The translations under genes and the position numbers were made by a program. Shown here piece after piece: positions 1 to 7,250 of a stretch of 20,026 bases of DNA (positions are counted from its first letter, which is position 1; every line of letters begins with the position of its first letter). Source of the DNA: Prorocentrum cordatum (lineage: Eukaryota > Sar > Dinophyceae > Prorocentrales > Prorocentraceae); NCBI GenBank assembly GCA_963575745.1, contig CAUYUJ010020673.1, positions 132,501 to 152,526 of the forward strand, in the 5' to 3' direction. A model generated the notes under the pieces. It worked only from the letters and a program-made list of their open reading frames with translations, made no database searches and was not told the DNA's origin.

Positions 1-336
1 TTTTCGATGTGATTGCTTGGAGTTTTCGGCTCATGGCTACAGGTGCATACCCTGCCGCCCGCCGCGACGGCGCAGCTTGGTGAGAGTTTGACCATCACAG
101 GGCCTACAAGGCATCTGCAGATCTGGGGTGCAGGTCTGCGCCGGTGCAAATGCGCGCAGATTGGGAATGTTGGAAAAGTGTATTCGGGTTCCCGCAGTTC
201 AACGAGAAGGCGGGGTGCTGCTGGAGGTGCCACGTGACGCCGCAGCAGGCCCCTCCTCCCGTACTCCCCCTCGCCTGCCTCCTCGTGCTCTTCTTCGCCC
301 TACGCGCCCCGCTCTCCTCGTTTCTCGTTCGCGCAG
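1..336. other. No supported gene; pyrimidine-rich stretch ending in a possible splice acceptor
   Basis: I see no convincing coding region here. From about 240 to 335 the + strand is strongly pyrimidine-rich and ends in CAG at 334-336. The reading frame of the downstream fragment (frame of 403) is open from 337. This would fit an intron 3' end followed by an exon, but one tract plus a CAG is weak evidence and no 5' donor was identified. Confidence 0.3.
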
Positions 337-1145
337 GTCTTCCAGCCGCAGCGCATCTGCAGCGCGGCGCCGTGGCGGAGCAACGGGCGCACGAAGGCGC
401 CATTGATCCAGCACCTAATGGAACATGATGTCACAATATCGCCAATGATGTCAGTTCCTTGGGTTGACCAATCCGTTTGGATAACCGATTGGTTACGCGC
501 AATTGATTTGGGCGTTGCAGCAGATTGGTTGGGGCACATGTTTTTCCGATTGGTTCAACTTAAGAAATTTAGTGGCCCCACGAACGACGCGCAGTGCCAA
601 GAGTTGTGGAATCGCCTGAGTACTCGGTGCGAGCAGAACCCAGAGATGGATCGCATTCATTGCTTGGCCATGCAAACTATCAAGCACAAGAATGCAATGC
701 GGTTTTCAGGGCAGGCTGCCGTCATCAAGGACATGATACCCTTTGGGAAAGCACTCGCAGACGAGCTCTGCGACCCGAATGTCACGGAGGAGGCCGCGAT
801 GAGAAAGGCGATGTTTTATTTGTCTCAGTGTTCTCTTTGCTTGGGAAGTGGTTGCCTGAAGGGGGGGCGCTCTGAATGAGCAGCCGATCATGTTCAGCCT
901 GCAGTGCACCGCTCTGCGCGGCACGCGCCCGGAAGTGTTCCACATCGGACCGAAGCTTCATGAATTGCTCGAGATGGGCTTGCAATCATTGCGGGGCCAT
1001 CAACCCGAGACATGCTCGACTTCCAGGGGTGAGGACTTCGGAGGCACGGCCGCTCACTTCGATAAGCGTCGTGGCGGCGCACTCGCGCCCAAGGGCTTCA
1101 GCGTCGCATTGAAGAGCAAATTTTGTTCGCAGCCCTTCGCTAGGA
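337..1145 (+). pseudogene. Frameshifted fragment of an unrecognised, apparently conserved protein
   Basis: The first part is read in the frame of position 403 and stops at 877-879. The second part is read in the frame of position 890 and becomes open at 860, just after a stop at 857-859. Both parts look like ordinary globular protein. The first contains DLGVAADWLG and IKDMIPFGKALADEL. The second contains FHIGPKLHELLEMG and EDFGGTAAHFDKRRGG. A single indel in the G7 run at 861-867 would join them, so I read this as one gene with a homopolymer frameshift (mutation or sequencing error). From memory, unverified, this motif order resembles a repeated hypothetical protein family of dinoflagellates. 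I do not know its function and assign none. There is no obvious start codon: 403 is TTG, and the frame is open back to a possible exon boundary at 337. The second frame stays open to 1405, but after about 1145 its composition becomes low-complexity and Pro/Arg-rich. Confidence 0.5.
861..867 (+). other. G7 run at the frameshift point
   Basis: Seven consecutive G residues lie where the open frame switches from that of 403 to that of 890. Homopolymers of this kind are common sites of indel errors and of real slippage mutations. Confidence 0.55.
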
Positions 1146-1268
1146 TCTGTCGATGGCTCCTCGGCCAAATCCAAAACAGATGTCGCCTTCGCCTCCCCCC
1201 CTGTGCAGGAGGCCCCCATCCCGCGCAGGAGAGGCTACGCCGACTCGTTTCGGAGCTCTCCTTCCCCG

Positions 1269-1283
1269 CCCCCCCCCCCCCCC
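1269..1283 (+). repeat. C15 homopolymer
   Basis: Fifteen consecutive C residues sit within a wider C-rich stretch (about 1261-1292). The length is probably uncertain in any assembly. Confidence 0.9.
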
Positions 1284-1790
1284 GCCCCGCCATCCGCCAT
1301 TTAATGTCCAATCGTATTCCCCCATGCTCGTCTTCGCCGCCGCAGCCGTTTTTGGCTTCAGGTTTTCTGCGGGCTGCCCGACCCGAATTCAGGAGTTCAC
1401 CATGAGAGTTGCCATGGCAGCGTGGGACGCTCGATGCTCGACGCGCGGCGCCTTCGCTGCGGCCGACGCGCAGTCCTGGCGCTACGTGCAGGCGCGGGGC
1501 GGTTCTTGGCGGCGTCGCCGCTGCCAGCAATGCGCCCATAATTGCCGCCTTGGCCTCCGCCAGAAGGTTCTGGAGCACTGCCGAGGGCCCGGGGCCGAGA
1601 AGCTGGTCGACGAGCGGCTGGCGATCTTGTCGGAGACGCATGCGGCCAAGAGCGGCGGGAGGGGCTCACAGGCGAACCAGCGGCGACGCCGTCGCTGAGT
1701 GAAACGCGCCGCCCCTGCGCCCAGAATCGGAAGCCGCGCGCCCCCTGTTGCGCTCGCAGATAAAAAAGCCCCCTGTCGAGGAGGCGCCGC

Positions 1791-1839
1791 GGGGAGGTGG
1801 GGGGGGGGGGGGAAGGAGGAGAAGGAGGAGGAGGAGGAA
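1791..1839 (+). repeat. G14 run followed by GGA/GAA purine tract
   Basis: A run of 14 G (1799-1812) continues into GGA/GAA triplets up to 1839. It is nearly all purine on the + strand. Such a sequence can form triplex or quadruplex DNA. It could also be read as a polypurine tract, but it lies on the wrong strand to prime the minus-strand element. Confidence 0.85.
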
Positions 1840-2096
1840 TAACATCATATGTTAGGGCCATCATGAAACCAACCTAGAATCAACATAGAACAACAGGAAA
1901 TCAACATATAATCATGTGTAAGGGTGAGGAGGACCAATGGACCGACCCCACCCCCGAGTGTCCGTCGGTAGACGATGAGGGACGATGGTTTTACCCAACG
2001 TACCTCCAAGTATCGAGTACCTGTCATCCGAGCCAAGAGGGGCGATGGATATGAGCAAGATAGGAGGAAAGTAGGGGGATTCACACACACCCCCCG

Positions 2097-2155
2097 TCCC
2101 GATCCCGCCCGATGCCAACGCACAAAAGCGAAAGGCACCGAAGCGGGGATCGGGA
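2097..2155. repeat. Stem-loop with 10-bp perfect arms
   Basis: TCCCGATCCC at 2097-2106 is exactly complementary to GGGATCGGGA at 2146-2155, with a 39-base loop. The loop holds smaller complementary bits (TGCC and GGCA). It could be an RNA structure in an LTR or UTR; the function is unknown. Confidence 0.6.
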
Positions 2156-2366
2156 TAGGAGAGTGAATCTCTACTGAACTCCTGTCTGCAATCCACTGCT
2201 TCGGCCCAGGAAGGAAAGGAAGGGACAGCCAAAGCTCTGTCGTAAGGTTCGTACCCAACGGCGGCGCTAACCTGCAAAAGGTTTTACAGCGCCAGCCGCC
2301 GAGATAGAACCCAGGACAGTGCTGTGGGCTGGAGAGAAGTGGAATGGAGAGACTGAACTCTTATGA

Positions 2367-2387
2367 CACCGACCCAAACGGTCGGTG
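2367..2387. repeat. Short perfect hairpin, 8-bp stem and 5-base loop
   Basis: CACCGACC at 2367-2374 pairs with GGTCGGTG at 2380-2387 across the loop CAAAC. It is compact enough to be a stable RNA or DNA hairpin. No T or U run follows on either strand, so it is not a bacterial-type terminator. Confidence 0.7.
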
Positions 2388-2583
2388 CCCGAAGCAACAC
2401 ATGATAATCATGAATATGAAGTCTTCAGTCCAATACCAAATCAAAGTAATCAAATCATTCACGGTACGAGGGTGGTGAAAATCTTTTTATGCAAGTTCCA
2501 TATCCAATCTGTACCAGATGCAATATGTACGTCTTGCCACAGTTCAAATCTAAAGGATATTTATGCAATTGTGCATTATGCGA

Positions 2584-2601
2584 TTTTTTTTTTTTTTTTT
2601 T
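2584..2601 (-). repeat. A18 run on the element's coding strand
   Basis: Eighteen T on the + strand, i.e. A18 on the minus strand, lie about 250 bases after the last stop codon of the element. This position fits the poly(A) tail of a retroposed transcript, but it may equally be an ordinary homopolymer within the 3' region. Confidence 0.6.
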
Positions 2602-2852
2602 GAATCTATATGAGTAGTATTATCCCATCATGAGGATAGCTGTCACCATAAACTTTCTCACAGTTGTTGAGTCCATGAAGAGGAAGAATCCTTGAAGTGA
2701 TATACTGATCAAAAGGTAAGTGCGAGCGTCCTCGAATACTACATGTCATCGAAGAAAATGATATAATGCATCAATAGGCACATCAACAATACGATAAAGT
2801 TGGAAGCCAATCAAAATCTTATGGGCGGCATGGCAACCAGTTTCCTGGTGCG

Positions 2853-5800
2853 TCAGCGTGGAGGGTCCCAGCGCCATGATCTGCCCGTATATTTCCCCGA
2901 TATGTACTTCTTATTCCATGCAGTCGCGCCCCATCCATTATTGGCGAACGGATCCCACGCTTTGATCCAGATGAACTCGCCCCAATGGTCGTACCACTGG
3001 CGGTCATACGGTGCAATTTGCCTGTCATAATAGTGGGCACCGTATTCAGCACTGCACCCGTGGGTCACATTCGAAATGGCGGGGCGCTTCGCCAGAGGTG
3101 GTCCATCATCGGGACGCGCAGGCGCATATCTGGCAGCGGAGGCGGTATGGCCATGGCTGTCGAACGCGCCGGAAGAAGTACGATACTCGGATGTGTGTGG
3201 TGGTGGCTGGGGGGTTGGATCGGTCCCGCTCCCCCTAAAGTCACCCCCACTACTGCTTCCTGGAGCGTTGCCGCTGCGGTTTCCCGCTGCACTGGCGGTC
3301 TCCTGAAGCTGAGAGTAGTATTCTTCGCGCTCTCGCTTAACACCGGATCGGATCTCGTCCCGGGACCCAGTCAAAGACTGTGGGTGCGCACGAATTTCTG
3401 CGGCGGTGATGGCACCGCGGAGAGACTCGCCCGGGACGTGAACGGTAAGGTGGTTGCGCTGAAAACGTTCACGAAGTGTTTCGGCTCCAAGGTTCGGCGC
3501 TCCGACCTCTTTCCTCTTTTTGGAGGCCTGCCAGAGGCGATCGGCCTCAGTGGCAACTTCTAACGTCCATGCAACCCTACCAGCCTGAGTCCGAACTGTT
3601 GTCATCTGCTCACGAAACTCATCATCCTCCGCAAAGCGCTGTGCTAGAGACATGTATGGATGATACATGGGAGGATAATTTGGATTCTCAGGCGGGATGC
3701 CGTCCGCGTCGGCGTCTGCACGTAGCTTGTCGCACTCCTCCCGAGATGGAGAATTCCAAGCTAGCCACTTCTGATGCCGTTTGTCAGCTTTCTTCCCCAT
3801 GTTTTGAAGCTCGTCTTTAGCGTCTGTCTGTGGCTTCTTCGAGCCACGCGTATCAATGGGGGCAGCTGTGATGCGCTGGGCGACGACATCCGGCTGAGTG
3901 GCGGCAAACGCAACGAACTGTTCTCGCCAGGCCGCAACTTCGTCCGGCCATTTGGAGTTCTCGTACCTCATGCAAAAGGCACATTTCAGAGTGGCCCCAG
4001 GCGTGTCCAAATCAGCTGGCATCCGAGCGTTGCAAATTGCGCAAGACGGGATGCGAGTCTGTAGCTCTGGAGGTGCCAGTCCTGTGCTCTCGTCGAACTG
4101 AACGACCCCTGCGAGTAGGGTCGCGAAATTCTCCTGAGATACGCTCCCACCTGGCGCAGAGACGATTTGGCGGGCCCGATCGAGGTGATCAGGTTCAAGT
4201 GGGGCAAAGATCTTCTCGTCGTCTTCGTCGAAGATCTTGTCAAGGTCGCTGCGGTTTCCCGCTGCACCCTGAGACTCGGCGGAGGCGGAAGCGGCGACAG
4301 CCTGGTATGCATCTTGGAGAACTTGAGTGGCGAGTGTGCGTTGTGATAACTGTGAACCAACGACAGATTCAATAACGGTTTTGGTGGCCTCCACATTGTC
4401 TTGCGATGCTAGGGTTTCCCCTTGCTTCGTAGCCAATGTGGAAATCTTTCCGTCGTGGGGCGCCTCATTCACGAACTCATCCTCCACATAGGTCTCTGTG
4501 CCCATGCGGAGTGCAGCAAGGCCAGGATGATTCTGCACAACCTCGGCGTTCTCAATGTCGATGAGTGCAAATTTGTCGCCAGCCTGCTGGTAGAGGTTCA
4601 AGTATGCCATGGCGCACCATGAACGTCTGCCGTATGCCAGGGTTCTGTATCGGAAAGTACCAATGCACTGGAAAAGGTACTTTGTGAAAGCTCTGTGTCC
4701 ACATTGGTCTGGGAAACGGTGACACCATGGTGCATCGCAGTTGAACTCGAAGGTCATTGTTGTATTTGCGATATCGTCCATGTTCAAGACAACGGTGTAC
4801 TCCATGGTCTGCTTCACTTTGGTGTTAACGACACCGTGATGCCCAGATCTACGAACAATGTGGACTTTCTTGACTGCTTTGAAATAGTCTGGTAGGTCGG
4901 ACTGATCTGGTCCATATGTGAGAGTTTTCTCCGCGTTATCCTCCATTGTTTCGATTTCATTGCGGATATCATTCAGCTCTGGGGACCAGTCATCCTTCTT
5001 GAGGAAGTCATCATCAGCATGTTCTGGAACATGTAGCACAGTGTCACCATTGCTGCGATTTCCCGCTGCGCCGTCATCATAACTTTCCTCTGGAAAATCC
5101 GTTGGTACAGGGATTTCGGTCGGCGAGCTCTGGTCCTGTGTGGGGACCGGCATCTCTGTAGGTGAACTGTGATCGTCTGCCGCCATAGGGTGATCCTCCG
5201 CTGCCGGCGGAGGATAGTCGGGCGAGTGTGGAGTGATAGTCGGCGACGGAGGGTCAACTGCCATTGGTGTCGGTTCTGGTACGACTGTCGGCGATGACTG
5301 GGCCGGAGGTACATCGTCAGTGGGCACGTCCAAAGACTGAGGGCTCCTGATCAATTTAAGCAATTCACCTGGCTCAGCTTCACGAGCATCTATGTCGGCG
5401 ACCTCCTCAACCTCTGGGGGCTGTTGACTGGGGGCGCTGCGGTGTCCCGCTGCACTAGAGGCGTCTGTATGCCTCTGGCGCAGTGGAGCACGAAGATCTC
5501 CCACAGCCCTGACGTCACTGGTCGGCGTCATGATCGCATGACGGGGTGGAAAGTTAACTGGGGGACCGAAGCGAAGGTCATCTGGGAGTGAGTTGGCGTC
5601 AAAGTCTGGGCAAGGTACAACGCGGGCAAGCGTGTTGCCCGCCAGCATGCCCTTCGTGCCATCCCAAACGTTCATCCAGTGATCTCCGATTTTCACGGTC
5701 ACGTATCCCATGAACTGGCCTACCTCGCGAATGGGTCCGAATAGGGATCCCATTGGTTCGCCTTCATGAGGGCTAACGCGCTCGCCAACCCAGGAACCAT

Positions 5801-7250
5801 CTGAGTGTTTCGATGGCGGGTGAGAGTAAAAGTAGCAAGCTTGTCTTGTTTGAACGTAGTCTCCAATCCGATAGGTCTCGTGGGGACCCATGGGCGGCCA
5901 GGCTGACGTGATGTGGCTAACGCGGCCCTCAGTGGCAGCCTGTAGAAACCATTGGTCGTAACGCTCGTGAATCTGACGATTACGCTCGCGCTCCTGGTCT
6001 GTTGTCAACTGCGAAGCTGCGGTTTCCCGCTGCATAACAGTTGGTATAGAGACGTCAGGGGCGGATGTGTCGCCAGACTCGTCACGATGTGCTCGGATCG
6101 GAGGTGCCACAGGGCGGATGTTAACCAACCCGACGGCCTTTCTAGCCGCTGTTAAGGCATTGATTGCATCAGCGAGTCTACTCTGTGTCCTCAGCAGCGC
6201 GGCCTCGGACTTAGCAAGGGCGGCTTCCCTCTCGGTGGCCTTCTGGGCAGCAGCCGCGGCCGCGTTGTGTGGGTCTAACGTGAGGCCCTCAACTCCCTCG
6301 GAGACTTCTTCCACGGCTGTATCTCTCGGCGCGGCGGTCTCCCGCTGCTCTGCTGCGATCTCTCGCTGCACGTGCGGGGGGGCCGAAGCGATGGGAGTGT
6401 GTGCCGGTGGAGGTCCTGGGGGGAGCGGCGGAACAGGCGGCGAAGCCTTGGCAATACCTTGTCCAGGTACAGCTCCCACTGGTGGCGGCGCATGCCGTGG
6501 TGGCGGTGGTGGAACCCTGTTGTCGCCCACGACCTGGCCAGGATACACGTTGGGAGCGATCGGCGGCGGTAACTCTCCTCTAGGAGGTCTGCCGACGCCG
6601 TCTGGTGGCGGGGCCTTCCTCTGGGGTGTCTTGGGAGCACGTTGCCCAGGCTGGCCTGGCTGGAGTGGAGTCGGAGGCGGAGGCGGAGGCGGTGGAGGCT
6701 TCTTTGGCACATCGTTGCCTCGAGCCAGGGGTCTGGGCTTGTGCACAGTCGGAGCAGACGGCTTAGGTGGGGTTGGAGGTGCAGCTGCGGTTACCCGCTG
6801 CGCATCGCCCCACGGGTTATTGCCATGGCCATACACTTGCCATGGCCACGAAACTGTGGAGCGCTCATACTTGGACCGTGGCTCAGAATCACGAGGAGGT
6901 CTGGCCAGGTCGTCGTCGTCTGGGCGCCCCCAGATTATTTTGCCGGTAGCGATGTTCCTGCAACGAATAAGACAATGTACTGGGATGTCGCGTTCTGCCA
7001 TTATCGCGCCCTGTGTACCCTTCCACCAAGTGATGCCAGCCGTAGCGCATTTCTGATGGTCAATCTGAAATTCACACTGTTTCTTAGCGGAATGAAAGAC
7101 GTACGGCGGTATGGTGGCGTAGGGGTTCTGGCCGCAAGAGTGAGAGAAAGGATGAGCGGAGGCAAAGACCTCGGCACGGGTTGCCCCATGCTTGTGGTCT
7201 CGCTTGTCGAATCCTTTGATTATGCCTGGGTTAGACCTTGGTGAGCCTTC
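2853..7250 (-). CDS. Unknown large protein downstream of pol (element 3' ORF)
   Basis: About 1,466 residues end with TGA at 2853-2855. The frame is open back to 7541, but between 7541 and about 7250 the sequence fits the other frame better, so I place entry near 7250. From the N-terminus I see a Cys/His- and Trp-containing segment (about 6950-7200), a long proline-rich stretch with poly-Pro runs (about 6400-6800), and an Ala/Glu/Arg coiled-coil-like helix (about 6130-6260). Next come a globular Trp/Gly-rich part (5600-5960), an acidic Pro/Ser/Thr-rich linker (5050-5400) and a globular Cys-rich part (4450-4900). A C-x2-C-x16-C-x2-C putative zinc ribbon follows (Cys codons starting at 4043, 4034, 3983 and 3974), then a charged helical region and a Tyr/Trp-rich tail (2860-3060). 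Nine clear copies of the 18-bp palindrome lie within it. I do not recognise the family. It could be an element-encoded accessory or structural protein, or a captured host gene. Confidence 0.6.
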   Translation of the reverse strand, partial: EGSPRSNPGIIKGFDKRDHKHGATRAEVFASAHPFSHSCGQNPYATIPPYVFHSAKKQCEFQIDHQKCATAGITWWKGTQGAIMAERDIPVHCLIRCRNIATGKIIWGRPDDDDLARPPRDSEPRSKYERSTVSWPWQVYGHGNNPWGDAQRVTAAAPPTPPKPSAPTVHKPRPLARGNDVPKKPPPPPPPPPTPLQPGQPGQRAPKTPQRKAPPPDGVGRPPRGELPPPIAPNVYPGQVVGDNRVPPPPPRHAPPPVGAVPGQGIAKASPPVPPLPPGPPPAHTPIASAPPHVQREIAAEQRETAAPRDTAVEEVSEGVEGLTLDPHNAAAAAAQKATEREAALAKSEAALLRTQSRLADAINALTAARKAVGLVNIRPVAPPIRAHRDESGDTSAPDVSIPTVMQRETAASQLTTDQERERNRQIHERYDQWFLQAATEGRVSHITSAWPPMGPHETYRIGDYVQTRQACYFYSHPPSKHSDGSWVGERVSPHEGEPMGSLFGPIREVGQFMGYVTVKIGDHWMNVWDGTKGMLAGNTLARVVPCPDFDANSLPDDLRFGPPVNFPPRHAIMTPTSDVRAVGDLRAPLRQRHTDASSAAGHRSAPSQQPPEVEEVADIDAREAEPGELLKLIRSPQSLDVPTDDVPPAQSSPTVVPEPTPMAVDPPSPTITPHSPDYPPPAAEDHPMAADDHSSPTEMPVPTQDQSSPTEIPVPTDFPEESYDDGAAGNRSNGDTVLHVPEHADDDFLKKDDWSPELNDIRNEIETMEDNAEKTLTYGPDQSDLPDYFKAVKKVHIVRRSGHHGVVNTKVKQTMEYTVVLNMDDIANTTMTFEFNCDAPWCHRFPDQCGHRAFTKYLFQCIGTFRYRTLAYGRRSWCAMAYLNLYQQAGDKFALIDIENAEVVQNHPGLAALRMGTETYVEDEFVNEAPHDGKISTLATKQGETLASQDNVEATKTVIESVVGSQLSQRTLATQVLQDAYQAVAASASAESQGAAGNRSDLDKIFDEDDEKIFAPLEPDHLDRARQIVSAPGGSVSQENFATLLAGVVQFDESTGLAPPELQTRIPSCAICNARMPADLDTPGATLKCAFCMRYENSKWPDEVAAWREQFVAFAATQPDVVAQRITAAPIDTRGSKKPQTDAKDELQNMGKKADKRHQKWLAWNSPSREECDKLRADADADGIPPENPNYPPMYHPYMSLAQRFAEDDEFREQMTTVRTQAGRVAWTLEVATEADRLWQASKKRKEVGAPNLGAETLRERFQRNHLTVHVPGESLRGAITAAEIRAHPQSLTGSRDEIRSGVKREREEYYSQLQETASAAGNRSGNAPGSSSGGDFRGSGTDPTPQPPPHTSEYRTSSGAFDSHGHTASAARYAPARPDDGPPLAKRPAISNVTHGCSAEYGAHYYDRQIAPYDRQWYDHWGEFIWIKAWDPFANNGWGATAWNKKYISGKYTGRSWRWDPPR
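3273..3290 (-). repeat. 18-bp palindrome copy, read as AAGNRS
   Basis: Exact consensus GCTGCGGTTTCCCGCTGC. A possible eroded second copy sits beside it at 3292-3309 (12 of 18 bases), read as LQETAS in the other protein frame. Confidence 0.9.
3972..4043 (-). other. Putative C4 zinc ribbon in the 3' ORF
   Basis: Two CxxC pairs (CAIC and CAFC) are separated by 16 residues, the spacing typical of a structural zinc-binding ribbon. Metal binding is inferred from the spacing only. Confidence 0.5.
4248..4265 (-). repeat. 18-bp palindrome copy, read as AAGNRS
   Basis: Exact consensus, placed between a helical segment and an acidic segment of the 3' ORF. Confidence 0.9.
4408..4425 (-). repeat. Covarying palindrome copy, read as QGETLA
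   Basis: GCTAGGGTTTCCCCTTGC. Relative to the consensus, stem pair 4/15 changed from G-C to A-T and pair 5/14 from C-G to G-C, so both pairings are kept. Confidence 0.85.
5052..5069 (-). repeat. 18-bp palindrome copy, read as AAGNRS
   Basis: One base differs from consensus (stem position 7 is A, opposite an unchanged C), a synonymous AAC to AAT change at the Asn codon on the coding strand. It breaks one stem pair. Confidence 0.9.
5436..5453 (-). repeat. 18-bp palindrome copy, read as AAGHRS
   Basis: One loop change (TTTC to TGTC) turns Asn into His. Confidence 0.9.
6016..6033 (-). repeat. 18-bp palindrome copy, read as QRETAA
   Basis: Exact consensus, read in the second protein frame, just upstream of a charged helix. 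Confidence 0.9.
6331..6369 (-). repeat. Tandem pair of palindromes, 21-bp period, read as QREIAA and QRETAA
   Basis: Copies lie at 6331-6348 and 6352-6369. The second changes stem pair 7/12 from G-C to A-T on both sides. The first has a G-T wobble at pair 3/16. A third, eroded copy (peptide RDTAVE) may overlap at about 6316-6333. Confidence 0.9.
6784..6801 (-). repeat. 18-bp palindrome copy, read as QRVTAA
   Basis: One loop change (TTTC to TTAC). It sits at the start of the proline-rich region. Confidence 0.9.

Larger units (their letters stand above)
1146..1849. other. GC-rich stretch without a supported gene
   Basis: Several overlapping open frames exist on both strands. All translate into Arg/Pro/Ala-rich low-complexity sequence, as expected from high GC content, and none carries a recognisable motif. 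The segment is bounded by a C15 run on the left and a G14/GGA purine tract on the right. Confidence 0.5.
1850..2852. other. Non-coding flank downstream of the minus-strand element; 3' UTR and possibly 3' LTR
   Basis: No frame here looks coding. Relative to the minus-strand element this is the 3' side: about 250 bases follow the last stop codon and then an A18 run (minus strand), and beyond that are two stem-loops. Part of this stretch may be the 3' LTR, but the 5' LTR is outside the window, so no LTR pair can be compared. I could not find convincing TG...CA ends or a target-site duplication. Confidence 0.4.

Noticed and set aside
1850-1857. TGTTAGGG as the terminal bases of an LTR
   Set aside because: I found no matching inverted end (CCCTAACA) between 1850 and 2850, no target duplication, and there is no second LTR in the window for comparison.
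1153-1864. Several overlapping ORFs of 60-195 codons on both strands
   Set aside because: High GC content makes stop codons rare. The translations are Arg/Pro/Ala-rich without motifs, and no frame stands out.
1850-2852. tRNA or other structured RNA gene in the gene-free stretch
   Set aside because: The hairpins present do not form a cloverleaf, and I found no T-loop/anticodon arrangement.
3865-3882. QRITAA peptide as another palindrome copy
   Set aside because: The peptide is similar, but the DNA (GCTGTGATGCGCTGGGCG) lacks the paired arms and aligns only with a gap.
6067-7056. Long Gly-rich open frame on the + strand
   Set aside because: It is the antisense shadow of the proline-rich region of the minus-strand 3' ORF. 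Its Gly runs are the reverse complement of Pro codons, and it has no motif of its own.
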